Assembly: GCA_035610365.1 (NCBI GenBank)
Contig: CM069432.1
Coordinates: 236,620,104-236,684,103 of the forward strand
Direction of reading: 5' to 3'
DNA from: Aquatica leii
Taxonomy: Eukaryota; Arthropoda; Insecta; Coleoptera; Lampyridae
DNA length: 64,000 bases
A program made the position numbers and the translations under genes. Within the stretch, counting starts at the first letter, position 1, and each line of letters begins with the position of its first letter. The notes below the pieces were generated by a model. That model was given only the letters and a program-made list of their open reading frames with translations, did no database searches and was not told the DNA's origin. Below are positions 1 through 12,459 of the stretch, piece after piece.

Positions 1-1977
1 TCCACTAGAGGGCGATCAAACTCTAAAAAAACATTACATACAGTAACGCGAAGATTTTTCGATGCTTAGCATAAAAATGTCGCCGATTGTGTAGAATTGT
101 TTTAATTCTTTTTAACGTAGAGAAACGTCGTTCTCTTTCCATTGTAGTCATAAGTAAAGTCAATCAATTGCTTTATTTAATATATCTATTTTTACAAACA
201 TTTTTATTGTGGTCTTTAATTGACTCTCAGCAAGCGCTGTCCAATTGTAAGCGAATATTAACGCTACCAAGAGTAGCATTATTTATACAATTTTTCATGT
301 GATTCCCCGATAACGACTGCTTTTCACTTTTTCTTTTAAATGCTATAAATCTGTAATTATATTTTTACGCCATAATGATTAATGAATCATGTGAAAACAA
401 TAAACATACAAAAGAGTAAAATCTATTATTTATTTCAAATCCACAAATCCAATCTAACGAATCATAGATTCATAGAATTACTATTGAGTTTTTTATTTTT
501 ATATGATTACTGGTCTGTCAAATTTGAAATAAAGACTGAGGACGAGTATTAAACCTAAATTCTAAACATGAAAACTATTATTAACTATTAATTTTTTTAT
601 GTCTTGTACCACCATCATTATGATACAAAAAAAGGATAAATCGTCCCTTACAAATGAATATTATCGATCAAATAAACAAATCGACTGTAAACTTTGTCAT
701 ATGTCATAAGAAATGTGCATGCCAGCATCTGTGTTTTACACACCCGTACTGCGAAGATTATAAGTCACGTAAGCATTGCACTGAGTAGGCAGCCCGGCTG
801 TAGACCGCACGAATGCATTTAAAGAATTACTTATCTTCTTTTTTAACTTCCATAAACTTGTATTTTGTATGTCTCACTCTTGACTGCAATAACTATCATT
901 TACAGTTCGGCTTCAGTATAATATACATGCGGGCATAGTTGCGGTACACGTAAATTAACAAACTTTTGTATCTGTTGCATTTAAATTGACAGTTATTTAA
1001 TTTATGTAATTTTATTTATGTATTTGTAAAGTAAATAAAATACCTTTTTTTATTCATTTTTTTGGAGGGTCATTGACCAACTGACCTAATAGAGAATTTT
1101 TGTGTCAATATAAATAACTCAGTTTGCTTAAATTTTATTTTATTACATTCAACTTATACCCTCTGGAGTGGAGAAACTATTGCCTGTTACTCTGTTAATA
1201 AAAATTCGATATTTTTAGTTCCTCACGCTCGCATACGCTCGCGCTTCTGAATTTTCCACTCGTATCGAATTTTTATACCTACCTTGTTACAGAATATACT
1301 ATTCCATTTTATGTTTTCTTGAAAGATTACAAACCAATTTTAACAAGTAGAAATCCTATCATAGTACTACCGATTTCGAATCAGATCACTTGAACCTCCT
1401 AAAAACTACTTCATGTTTACTAATATTTTTTAACTATTTTTCCATAATTCTTAATGTTTAAAAGAAATTTAACAAAAAAAAGTTAGTTCTGTCAATTTTA
1501 AACTGAATTCTGACTATTGTGCATTGTCAAAATAGAGTTTTGACGTTTGACATTTCAGTTTCGGACGGCTTAACGCATGTTACTGTAATACTCTCGTAAA
1601 CGGTAAAATCAAGCAAACTTATAGGAAACCGATGTCATTAAGGGTAAATTAGGGTTTTTAAATCTCCTAAAAACTTGTATTTTGTTATAACAGTTTGGTA
1701 TTGCAAGAAAGTTTGTCTAAAGCAACTTACAAAGGGTATTCTCTTATTTAATATTACCTTTAAGTACGAGCTGTAGAATAACGAGAAATAATAGATAATG
1801 TACGAATACATATACCAATTATGTATTTTTTTAATTTTTATTTAAATCGAAAAATTAATATAAATTGAACGTTTTTATTCTTTAATGCTGGTTCAGTTAT
1901 ACACATCGTTTTTCTTTGGAATTATTTTTAACTGTTTTTACACTTTGATTTTTGTATAATGATTTCATTTTTTCTAG
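1..1977. other. Upstream intron of the flippase gene; no coding signal
   Basis: AT-rich sequence before the first visible flippase exon. It ends with a pyrimidine-rich tract and an AG acceptor at 1976-1977, so at least its right part is intron. The short open frame at 87-302 has no recognisable domain. A 13-bp perfect inverted repeat (1199-1211 and 1263-1275) brackets a GC-richer stretch. I see nothing else here. Confidence 0.6.
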
Positions 1978-4563
1978 ATTATGATTCCTTTATCGCTATA
2001 CGTTACACTCGAAATGTGTAAAATAATTCAAGTATATCATATCCACAACAATGTAGATTTATACGACGCGGAAACCGATAAACGTGTAGAATGTCGAGCA
2101 CTAAACATAACAGAAGAATTAGGACAAGTTCAATATATTTTCTCAGATAAGACTGGCACACTGACTGAAAACCGAATGATTTTTCGTCGTTGCACAATAG
2201 CCGGCGTGGATTATAATCATCCACATTTAGAAAATGAGGGAAAAGGTGTTAAACCTGGCGCAGCTTTAACTGTACTGGTGAATCCAAAATTAAAAGAAGA
2301 TTTAAATTTAGGACAACTATCAGAACAGGGTTTCACTGCACAACAAAAACACGCAGCAAGAATTCAAGAATTTTTTTTATTGTTAGCCGTTTGCAACACC
2401 GTTGTATGTTCCCATCACCCTCATTGTGATCTCATGAATGCTAGTGGGGTAATAGAACCCGCGCCGAATGTTTTTGAAGAATCGGGTTGTGCAAGATTAA
2501 ACAATTTGCAAAATAGTTCCGACGGTCAAAATCATTCAAACGATAAATACGAACGTTTAAAAGAATCTAGATCAGTTACGCCTTCTCCGCCATTAAATCC
2601 TCATTTGTATAGTGATAATAGTTATAGGCCGATTCACGTGACATCGTTAACTCCTATTAATTCAGTAAATTCGTCTCCTATCATTGATGAAGTTGCTCAA
2701 AACACTGTAATAAAAAGTAGTTTTATGCCGAAGTTATTGAACATTCCGTCACTGCCATTTTTAGGAAACAAACGTAATGGTAGCACTAGTAATTTAACTG
2801 ACGAACAAAAAGCTAAATTACATCAATCGTCATCTTCTTTTGATACAAAACCTATATTTGAAGCTGAAAGTCCTGACGAATTAGCTTTGGTCGATGCAGC
2901 TTATAATTATAATTGTCGTTTACTTAAAAGAAATCCAGGTTTTGTTCTGGTGGATGTTCCAGGAGAAGGTATTTTAGAATACGAAATTTTACACGTTCTT
3001 CCTTTTGATTCGGATAGAAAAAGAATGTCCGTCATTCTGAAACATCCGGCATCGCAAGAAATTATTGTGTTTTGTAAAGGTGCGGATAGTTCTATTTTTC
3101 CATGCTTGGCACCCGTTGAAGATGATTCGGAACAAAAACAAATTATAAGTAGGACGCAACAGCAGTTAAATAATTACGCTAGTAAAGGTTTGCGAGTGTT
3201 GGTAATGGCAAAAAGAATTCTCAGCGTAGATGAGTATACAGAATGGGTAACAATACATCAAGAATATGAACTTTTGCACGATAACAGAGATAAGAAGCTT
3301 CAGGAGAGTTACTCGGCTCTAGAAAAAAAATTGACGCTGTTGGGCGCAACTGGTATTGAAGACAGATTACAAGAAGGCGTACCAGAGACATTAGCATCTT
3401 TAATAGCTTCTGGAATTGTAGTATGGGTACTTACAGGTGATAAACCGGAAACTGCGATTAATATTGCGTATTCGGCAAAGTTGTTTAACTCTGACATGGA
3501 GGTTTTAAAAATAATGGCTAGGTCTAAGAAAACGGCGGAAGATACTATAAAATTTTATTTGTCTGATATTGAGCAAGGTATGGATGGAACTTCTTCGGAG
3601 GTTAATATTAGACGTACTCCAGATAGTAGTAGTACTAACGAATTGTTACGAAGACCCAGATCAAGTCAAAGAAAGCACGAGAAAGCTTTAGTTGTAGATG
3701 GCAAAAGTCTCACATATATTTTAGATAAACGTTCAAATTTAACTAAACATTTTTTAAAACTTACAACATATTGTACGTCCGTTCTTTGTTGTCGAGCTAC
3801 ACCACTGCAAAAGGCTTACATTGTCAAAGTTGTTAAAGAAGAATTAAAAATGCGAACTCTTGCAATTGGTGATGGTGCCAACGATGTTTCTATGATTCAA
3901 ACTGCCGATGTTGGAATTGGTATTTCGGGCCAAGAGGGAATGCAAGCTGTTATGGCTGCCGATTTTGCGCTGTCCAGGTTTAAGTATTTAGAAAGGTTTT
4001 TACTTGTTCATGGTCATTGGAGTTATGACCGATTGGCACGTATGGTGCTGTACTTCTTTTATAAAAACGCTGTAAGTAACCTTTGTTTAGTGTGAGTGAA
4101 TGTAAACGAGAGAAATTATTTACAGGCCTTCGTGTTTCTGATATTCTGGTATCAATTGTTTTGCGGCTTTTCTGGTGCTGTTATGATAGATCAAATGTAT
4201 CTTATGTTATATAATTTGTTGTTTACTTCTTTGCCGCCTCTCGCGATAGGTAAGAAGAATTTTTTTTTGTATTCTTATTTTTCAATATACATTTTTGCAG
4301 GTGTTTATGATCAAGATAGTCCTGAGGAGTTGCTAAGACAAAAACCATATTTGTACAGGAAGGGTAGATTAGGAAAAGTTTATCGATCGTTTTCCTTTTG
4401 GTTAACGTTAGCCGACGCATTGTATCAAAGTATAGCGATATTTTTTATTTGTATAGCTGCATATAATGACACTGTCGTCGATATATGGGAGTTTGGAACG
4501 ACGCTAACCACCATTTGCATGTTTGTTATGTCGTTTCATGTTTCTATCGAAATTAAATCATGG
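1978..4563 (+). CDS. ATP10-like P4-ATPase (phospholipid flippase), exons A-C of the visible part
   Basis: P4-ATPases flip phospholipids to the cytosolic leaflet using ATP, usually with a CDC50 partner. Exons: 1978-4071, 4126-4249, 4301-4563, each bounded by AG/GT. The frame enters as IMIPLSLY, the transmembrane-4 PxSL motif of flippases, so the ATG at 1981 is not the true start. Further landmarks are the phosphorylation motif DKTGTL at 2146, FEAESPDE in the nucleotide-binding domain, KGAD at 3076, TGDK near 3436 and GDGANDV at 3868. Transmembrane 5-6 spans the 54-bp intron (FYKNA/AFVFL), and 7-8 follow. The long Ser-rich insert between DKTGTL and FEAESPDE and the ENRMIFRRC stretch fit the ATP10 subfamily. 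One oddity is TGDKPETA, where flippases usually have TGDKQETA. No stop or frameshift is seen. The N-terminal third lies outside the window. Confidence 0.93.
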
Positions 4564-4744
4564 GTAAGTTCGTTAATTATTTGATTTTAGAATATAGCAA
4601 AACTACAAAGTTTTTTATTTAAATTTGCTTACACAGTTCAAAATTTCCCCTTTTTTCTTAAAAATGGCATGGGTATAAATACTATATAAATAAAATATTA
4701 ATAACCAACATACCAAAAAATTAAAGTTTGGTTATAATTAAATA

Positions 4745-7700
4745 CCGGGTGTCTCAATATTTCGTAGACATAGAGCTACAGTAGGTTTTTGGGATCAAAA
4801 AGAGTCAAATGGACTAAAGTTGCCTATATACTAAAGTACTTCGTTAAGCGGCGAGAGGGCGTTTAAGTTGAAATAATATTTTTATTTTTTTTAAATAACC
4901 CGAAATTATTTTGTTTGATTTTGTTAAAATTTCGTTTGGGCACATTTCAATTAAGGACCTACCTTTTTAAGTGGATATTAATTTAACTGAATTTCGGAAA
5001 ACGTAAAAACTATCTCTACTGTTCGATATCTTTAATGGTTAATTTTTTGTGCGTCGTAGAAGTGCTTTAATTTTTTTTTTACAAACATCATTGTGCTGCT
5101 CTCGGCGACCTTCGGACATGCTTGAATGGCGGATAATTTTGTTTTGAAAACAAGTATTGTAACGAATGTCAGGTTCGTAATCCTTGTTACACTGGTTTTC
5201 GTATAACCAACACAAAGGAAGATATGTTACCATAAAGTAAAGATAAAATATGTATAACAACTTTAATTTAATAACGTAGATTATTAACAACGAGTCTTAG
5301 AAAATTTCTAGCAATTTGTAGTATATTCTCAATCCATAAATGCCGGAAGTATCGGCAACACAATACATAAGTTTACACGATAGTGAAGAAAAATTACATG
5401 CCAAATAACTATGGTTCACAGCATGCGATAAGACAAAATTATTACTGAAAATACCTAAAAGATATTGAAACAGCTATTGTAATTGCGTAAGTTAAAACAA
5501 GCAAAATGCCGTGAGTGACTTTTCTGACAGCGACAAAGTAATTAAATAAAACTTACCCACAATCCAGTACTTGCCCGAAGAAACGTTTTCCTCGTTGTGT
5601 AGGTCTGGAATAATTATCAATAGCAAATCGTGTCAGGACAATGACTCACGAAAGCAAAATTCTACAAAATTATTAATTCATGCTAAAAGAAATTAGATAT
5701 AAGAAGTAGTATCTCGGAGAAAACTTCTTGTTGAGACTTCGTTTTTAGTTTGAACGTAGGCCTTCCAGAAATATAATTGTTCCATGAAGGTATTTGTCGA
5801 TATTAACCACACATCGATCGATAATGCATCGAAACATACAGCCAAAAACGTGGCGGGACGTGCCTAGATGTGCTATCAAATTAAGAAGGAAATTACCAAA
5901 GAATTCTAAAAACTAATAGGAAAAGCTTTCCCTGTGATAAATAAACTACACGAAATGCGTTTTCAAATTAGAATTTTATTTCCATTAACGCCAATGTTAT
6001 AAAATTTACTAAGTTAACCTCATCACAAGCACGATTTTAAGTAGTTGACGGTTTGACGTCTTTATAGGAAATGTAATAAGCTAAACTCCCTAGAGGGCGT
6101 CGGAAATAGAAACTAAACTTTAGGGTAATGAATATACAGGGTATTACATCATGAAATTTATGCACATAACATGTTGCTAGTATTTGGTTTTTGTAACGAT
6201 AACGGTCGCGAGAGTGTTCGTGTATATCGTCAAAGGTTTCGGACAGGTTCCGAACGGTTAGACTTTCGCAAATGTTGAGAGGCGTCTTCGGGAAACTGTG
6301 GATTAAAACCTATTAAAATTAATGCTGGGCGAAATCGTCAAGCTAGACCTCCTGATGCAGAAGAGGAAATTCTCGAAACTGTTCACAATAATCTCGGAAC
6401 TAGTACTAGACTATTGGAACGTCAAACTGGGGTGTCTAAGAGCACGGCTGATCAGATTATTAGAGAGCAATTAATTTATCCCTTTCACATCCAGTGCGTC
6501 CAAGAACTCCTACTTCCTGATTATGGATCTCGTATGCATTTTGCTCAATTTATTCAAAAGCTCAGAGCGGCCGATCCAGACTTCCAATACACGACGCGAT
6601 ATCACAAATCTTCATAATGAACACGTTTATGCAGATGAAACCCCTCACACTGTTAGAGAGAGGCATTTTCAACAGGAATTCAAAATTAATGTGCAGATGG
6701 GTATAATTGATTGGTCCAGTTAGATTGCCAGATCACCTTAATGGTGATAGTTACTTGCATGTTATTTAAGAAAGTATGTCTCAATTATTGGAAGACGTCC
6801 CTCTTAATTTACGTCATGAAATGTTTTTCATGCACGATGGTGCATCATCACATTTTTCTCGTATTGCTAGAGACTATTTAAACATACAATACCCAGAAAG
6901 GTGGATCGGCAGAGGTCAAGATGCTCTCATTTATTGGTTACCTTATTCTCCGGATCTGAATCCTTGTGATTCTTTCATCTGGGGAATGATGAAAACTAAA
7001 GTTTATGAAGTTCTAATCGACAACATTGAACAATTGTGGGGTAGGATTCAACATGCTGCAAACTTTTTCGAAGACCAACGCTTGTTGAGAGGAGCCAATT
7101 TCAACTTCCCGTGTCGAATTAATTTATGCAGGGTGGAAGGTGGTGGTCATATTGATAATTTAGTGTGATGTAAATAAACCTTAATAAAAAATTTGTCTAT
7201 TTTTTGCTTAAAAATAATGTTTACCAATGTAGAAAGCAATTTTATAACATGTGAAACTGTATGGGATTCGCATATCGTTGATATGTTAATAATATTGAAA
7301 TCTGTTCTTATTGCTGCAAATAAACCGAAATACCTTGATTTACGCAATTGGATAACCAAAAATCATCGCTAAAAAATTTTTTTTGCTCAAAAACTAAAAG
7401 AGAACATTCTTGTAACAGACGAAAAAATAGCAAATATATGTATGTATCTTTCTTGTAAAATAAAATTAAAGCACTTCTGCTACCCACAAAAAAGTTAAAT
7501 GTGTGAAACGCTAGAGGTAGTTTTTACCATTCCCGGAAATCAGTTAAACTGATATCTATTTCAAAAGGTAGTTCCTTCATTGAAATGTGCCCAAACCAAA
7601 TTAAAAAAAATCCAACATTTAAAATAAAGTAAAAATATCCTTTCAACTTTTACGCCCTCTCACGACTTCTCGAAGTACTTTAGTATAGAGATAAGTTTAG

Positions 7701-7770
7701 CCCATTCGACTTTTTTTTTATCCCACAGACCTACTGTAGCTCTATGTCCACGGAATATTGAGACACCATG
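4745..7770 (+). mobile_element. DD41D mariner-like element with long terminal inverted repeats
   Basis: The termini start with CGGGTGTCTCAATATT-type sequence at 4746 and match the reverse complement of 7754-7769. They are flanked by TA at 4743-4744 and 7771-7772, the target duplication of the Tc1/mariner superfamily. The similarity continues inward, with mismatches and small gaps, to about 5085 on the left and 7435 on the right, so the TIRs are about 335 bp, much longer than in standard mariners. The interior carries a broken transposase on the plus strand (6171-7168). The remaining interior (5086-6170) has no convincing frame. Confidence 0.85.
6171..7168 (+). pseudogene. DD41D (DUF4817-type) transposase, decayed
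   Basis: The reading starts MLLVFGFCNDNGRESVRVY, the usual opening of the insect transposable-element protein family with a DUF4817 helix-turn-helix. It hits a TGA at about 6278 and continues in other frames: TGVSKSTADQI (second helix-turn-helix), a first catalytic aspartate in YADETPHTV, a second in FFMHDGASSHF, and a third in PYSPDLNPCD. The spacing between the last two is 43 residues against 41 in the family, because two residues are inserted near GRGQDA. At least three breaks make it non-functional as one protein. Confidence 0.82.
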
Positions 7771-8104
7771 TATAATATGATTTAAAGCTTATGTTGCGCG
7801 CTTAGGTACACATTTTCCACATATCTTTCGTGAAAATTGATGAACGTACAAAAATAGTTAATTTTGGTTATTGAGTGAGAAACTTTATTTTGTGACATCA
7901 TTCATGTTTAATCAGTGGCGGTTGGTGCTCCATGCTGCAGGACGGTCATTTCAATATGAAAACTTGACTGTGGACATAAATGGCATTAATATTTCGATTA
8001 AGTTAACTATTATATTGAATCTGATACGTCATACTTACATGGCCGTTTTCGGTTACCCGAGAACGTTTTTTATACTTATCTATTGGAGTACGTGTTTCGG
8101 TATC

Positions 8105-9015
8105 CTGTACCTACGCACGATCCTCGACTCGTATCTCCATAATTTCCTGACTTCCTCGTTGGGATGCGTCGGTATTTATTCGGCCATCTTCAGTGCCGTC
8201 TCGCGGAGTAGTGCCTTTATGCTGGGCATCTGTAAATCCCGGTGAAGCTGGGTGTTTCTCACGAACCACGGTGTATTGGCAACAAGGCGTAACGCCTTGT
8301 TTTGGGTTTGTTGGCGCCTCTTGATGTGCGTTTTCGCCACGTGGGACCACGTTAGCGAAGCGTAGATCATGGTGGGCCGTATCACCGACTTGTAGAGTAG
8401 CAGCTTGTTGTCTACGGATAGGACGCTGTTTCTCCCCATAAACGGATATCGCTTGGACATTACTGCGGAAGCTCTGGCTGCTACGTTGTGAAGGTGTTTC
8501 TTCCACGATAAGCGTTTGTTGGGAACCAGTTCTAGGTACTTTGCTTCGTTCTTCCACGGTATGTTGGACCTCTCAGGTTGACTCGACGTCCTGGTATGAT
8601 TCCCCTGCGGCCCGTAAAAATGACTGCAGTGCTCTTCGTCGGGTTCACTGTGATCATCCGGCGTACCAACTCGACAGGTGATTCATGGCGACTTCAGCCG
8701 GTCGACGATCTGTTCGAGGGATCTCGAGCTTACCATTACCGCGGTGTCGTCGGCGTATAACGCCTCCGCTCGTGGATGTTTCGGTATATCGGAAGTGAAG
8801 ATGTTGTACAGCAGAGGACTCGGGACTGACCCTTGCGGGACCCCGGCTTGAATTCTTCTCGGGTCGGACTTGGACCTGTTTAATTTCACTCTAAACGTTG
8901 ATAAGATATGAGCGGATGAGCTGCAGCATCGGTTGCGAGATCCTGTTGTAGTATAGTTTCAGTAGAAGTCCCTGATCGAACGCCTTTGAATGTCGCGAAA
9001 AACGACCCCGGTGTG
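8105..9015 (-). pseudogene. Jockey-clade LINE reverse transcriptase fragment
   Basis: On the minus strand, 8889-8683 reads RIQAGVPQGSVPSPLLYNIF, then ALYADDTAV, the catalytic YADD of a reverse transcriptase. 8460-8176 gives the C-terminal part with LLYKSVIRPTMIYASLTW and NKALRLVANTPWFVRN, typical of Jockey elements. The two parts are in different frames. The 5' part (endonuclease and RT N-terminus) is missing, as in 5'-truncated LINE insertions. No poly(A) tail is obvious at the 3' end near 8105. Confidence 0.8.
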
Positions 9016-9614
9016 GATTTTTCTTTCGAATCCCGTGTCGATGAAAACTTTAAAAAACACATTGTTACTAGACTACATGACCCTCGAGGAAGTTTGCTAG
9101 TTTTCGAATCGAATTAATTGAGAATTTAAACAATACATATACAATTCTAAATTAATAAAACAATTTTTAGTATTGTTTTGGAGAAGCTGCCACTGTGTTT
9201 AATCAATATAAAATGTTTGGAAATCCAAATTGAAAATTTATCTGATTTTGTCGAATAAACATTGATTCATCAGACTACAAATAATGTGGCGGATAAACGA
9301 TTAAAAAAATATAAAAACTACTTCAGACCTTCGAGTTCACTTGTCACAGTGAAGCAACCGCTAAAAGTTTTTAAATTTTGAAAATATGTATTACTCTTAA
9401 TGGTCTCTCATTTTAAAATATGTTGCCGGTTACATCGGAAGTCGACACCAACTTTTTATTTTAAATAGAATAGAATTCTATAATTGTTATGGTGTTTTAG
9501 GATTTTACGCTTAATTTTATAGTTGTTCATTGTAGTTTTTGAAAAGACGCTAGTTTTTTGCTGCACTCTTGTTGACAGTGGTGTTTTCGACTCACGGTCA
9601 AAGCTTTTTTTCTG

Positions 9615-10340
9615 TCTGGTCAACAAATTTTATCTGTTTATCATTGTGGAATGTTCAACATCTGATAGGCAGTTACTTTGTACTTCAAAATTTCGGCAAA
9701 TCTTCACAGTCGAAACCTGCACAATTGTGGTGTATTTTCTGCCGAGCTTCTTATCAGTTGAACTTATTTTGTAGGGGTCGTTTCGAATATATAACGACAA
9801 ATGGTCCCTTGTATTTATTTTTTGTGGTGGCACATAAAAGATATTAAATTTTTCATGCCCACAACGGTTTTCATCATACCGTCGTCTGTAAATTCCCTGT
9901 TCGTGCTTGATTTTCTCACTAATTTTTGTTCCCATTTCCTCTGGATTTTCACACTTTTCCGGAACTTCTTTCATACTCCTCATTCTTCGTCAAATTAGGT
10001 CTAAAACCATATAACGCTTTAAAAGGAGTCTTCACTGTGGTTTTATTTTGTGATGTTATTCATATCTCTCTGCACTTCCTTCAAATGTTCGTCTCAATTT
10101 TATTCTTTCTGTATTTTCTTTAAAATAACACGGTTCTAGAATTCTGTCTGCCATTGGATATAAAGTTTCTCCCGCAAAACTTGTGTCTCTGTCCGTCATT
10201 AAAACCATTCCAAAACTGTCTTACAAATTTACGCACACATCCTACTGTTACACTGCTTTTCACAAAAGGACCTATATGATCAACGTGCACTCTATGAAAA
10301 GTCTTTTCACATAAAGTTTTATCCGTAAAAACCAATACTG
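9615..10340 (-). pseudogene. Ty3/gypsy-like integrase fragment
   Basis: The minus strand from 10335 reads FHRVHVDHIGPFVKSS, a retroviral-type integrase core around its first catalytic aspartate, followed in broken frames by a segment resembling the second aspartate region. The second open piece (9983-9630) contains YDENRCGHEKFN and resembles the region after the integrase core of gypsy polyproteins. Frames are interrupted several times. It may belong to the same dead element as the remnants at 11880-14300. Confidence 0.6.
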
Positions 10341-10709
10341 TACATAATTAGGTCAATGGTGGTTGTATCGATATCGAAATGTTCTGCGAATGAATGAATT
10401 TAAAACAAATTAAATTTTTATTTCACTGTTCACTTTAAAATCGCGTGTTCATCGTCAATTTTTTAATTGACACATTTTTACTCAATCATTTTTCGATTAT
10501 TCCGATCTGCAGTTACCGTTCGTAATATAGAAAGTATTTCTGGTACTGTCGAGGCCTCACTTTGTCTTATTAAAATTCACTCTTCTTTATGCATAATACT
10601 GTAGACTTCTAGTTGTTTGTCATCAAGTTCTTTCATCGTTTTACTCAATCTGTTCGAAATTTTACCTCGTTTATATGTACTTGCTTGTCGAGATCGGTTT
10701 ATGTTCTAC

Positions 10710-11790
10710 CAGGGCCGCGTTTATGTAGATTGCTATCCTAGGCAATTTTTTTTATAGGGATTCAGAAATTAATCATTTTTGAAAATGACCTTTCAGATGA
10801 TGTGTTGGCAATTGGAATTGACACATAAATTCGTAAGGCGACGTCGAAATTAGGAAATATATCTTTCAATCGGATTTCTCTTAAAAACTTTCCAATGGAG
10901 ATTTAATTTCAGTTTCTGAATTAAAATAGGCTTTTAAATGAATACATTCATAAAGGAATAATTCTTCTTAATTGTCGTAAATACTTTTTAGCTACTCTCT
11001 CTTTAGTTACTGTATCATTGTCTGTACCATAAATGTACAAGAATGTAAAATCGTTCGTAAAGCAGTCAGACGACGTTTTTGTATAGAGAATGACATACAA
11101 CGTGTCGATCTTCATTTCATCTCTGGCTTCATCACCAACGCTGTCCTCAAATTGAATTTTCCTTCGTTTTTTTTATTGTCATTGTACATTGTTGAAGGAA
11201 TTTATAATATTTTTGCTGCTTCTTTTTCGTAAATAGCAAAATTGCTTTTTATTGACTGTCGAACCATCAAGCCTAAACCAAGCTCAGGGTTTGGCATATA
11301 CTTATTTGATGCGCTTATGCTCTCTAAAATATGATGCCAAATTACAGCAAGTTATCATATTTCAAATTCATTCATTTTTTCAAAAATTTGCGTTTTGTCT
11401 TACAGCTCCTGTTTGACTTTCGTCATTACTGAGCATGGAGTGACACTTTAATTTCTTTTTATTCAACATATAACGGTTTTCGCCCAGTTTCTGATAGCGA
11501 CTTTATCACCGGGGAGTTAAATTCGTTGACAAAATTTCCCACCGATATGAGTAAAGCTGTTTCAAAGATTCAAAAATAACATAGTGTTTTGACAAGATTT
11601 TGCTGCAGGAGATTCTGTCAAGTTGAGCGAATGTGTCGAACAAGGTACGTACGTACGTTGCGATTTTTAATGCATGCTTGCAGTTTTGAATACACGCCGG
11701 ACATATTCGATGCGTTGTCATATGACACAATAATCCATAGGATCGAGAGCATATCTCGTTGAGATAATTGCTGTTTCTAAATGAGCAGAT
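10710..11790 (-). pseudogene. hAT transposase remnant of the ZMYM1-like type
   Basis: Minus-strand reading from about 11790 gives YDNASNMSGVY, then LQACIKN, then a piece with YSYRWEIL, matching the order found in ZMYM1-like hAT transposases (YDN.SNMSG, then the cysteine/histidine stretch, then RW). Many stops follow. The sequence runs to CAGGGCCGCG at 10710, a hAT-like terminus in the expected position for the 3' end. The 5' end is lost. Confidence 0.6.
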
Positions 11791-11879
11791 TTGTGGTTAG
11801 TTGTTGCAATATACTTGCAGGGTATACATTCAGTTAAAATATATCTAATAACTAATAAAAATTACAGTAACACAAAATT

Positions 11880-12457
11880 GTTATGTAACATGGTTACTAG
11901 CTAAAGTGATTACCATATTTAGAATTTTTGGTCGTTTTCGATGGGACGAGTTTCTTTTTCTGACCATGAACGATGTAGAAAATACGTTATTATGACACTG
12001 CAACAAACAAACAACTTTAGAACGAGAATGTTGAGTATAACAGACGATGAGCGTAATTTTTATTCTTGTATGTCGTAAAAACATATGTAATTCTTTTTCT
12101 CGCGTAGAGTATACAAAACACGCATCTTTTCGATTGGGAATAAAGAAGGAGCCAGACTCTAAATTGTTTTCCATTAAGCAATTTCTAGTAAAAATGTTGT
12201 TTTGTTAAAGATCTTCTCTTTAATCACAGAGTCCGCAAAATTAGAATCCTGTTTTTGTTTAGTGATAACTGATTCTGTAGTTTTATCATTAATTGTCCAA
12301 TCAGCTGGGTTTTCACTTATCCTGTATTCTATTGTTAACGGACTTAATGGTGGAGATTGAGATCCGTACTACTGTGATTTGGTATCATTAGTTTTTAGAT
12401 GTAATTTTTCGACTCCCATATCCCATTGCAGTATATGTCGTTATCATGTATAAATAA
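11880..12457 (-). pseudogene. Possible gypsy-type gag-pol remnant (left part)
   Basis: An open minus-strand piece at 12174-11881 (97 codons, FFIPNRKDACFVYSTREKEL) lies in line with the CCHC-bearing remnant at 13774-14300. The two are separated only by the Tc1-like insertion. I do not recognise a domain in this piece itself. The assignment rests on position and orientation. Confidence 0.35.
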
Positions 12458-12459
12458 TA

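Noticed and set aside
87..302. 71-codon plus-strand frame
   Set aside because: Leu/Phe-rich, no domain, in a presumed intron.
1981..1983. ATG as the flippase start
   Set aside because: It lies inside transmembrane 4 (IMIPLSL) just after a splice acceptor; the family has an actuator domain and three earlier membrane segments before it.
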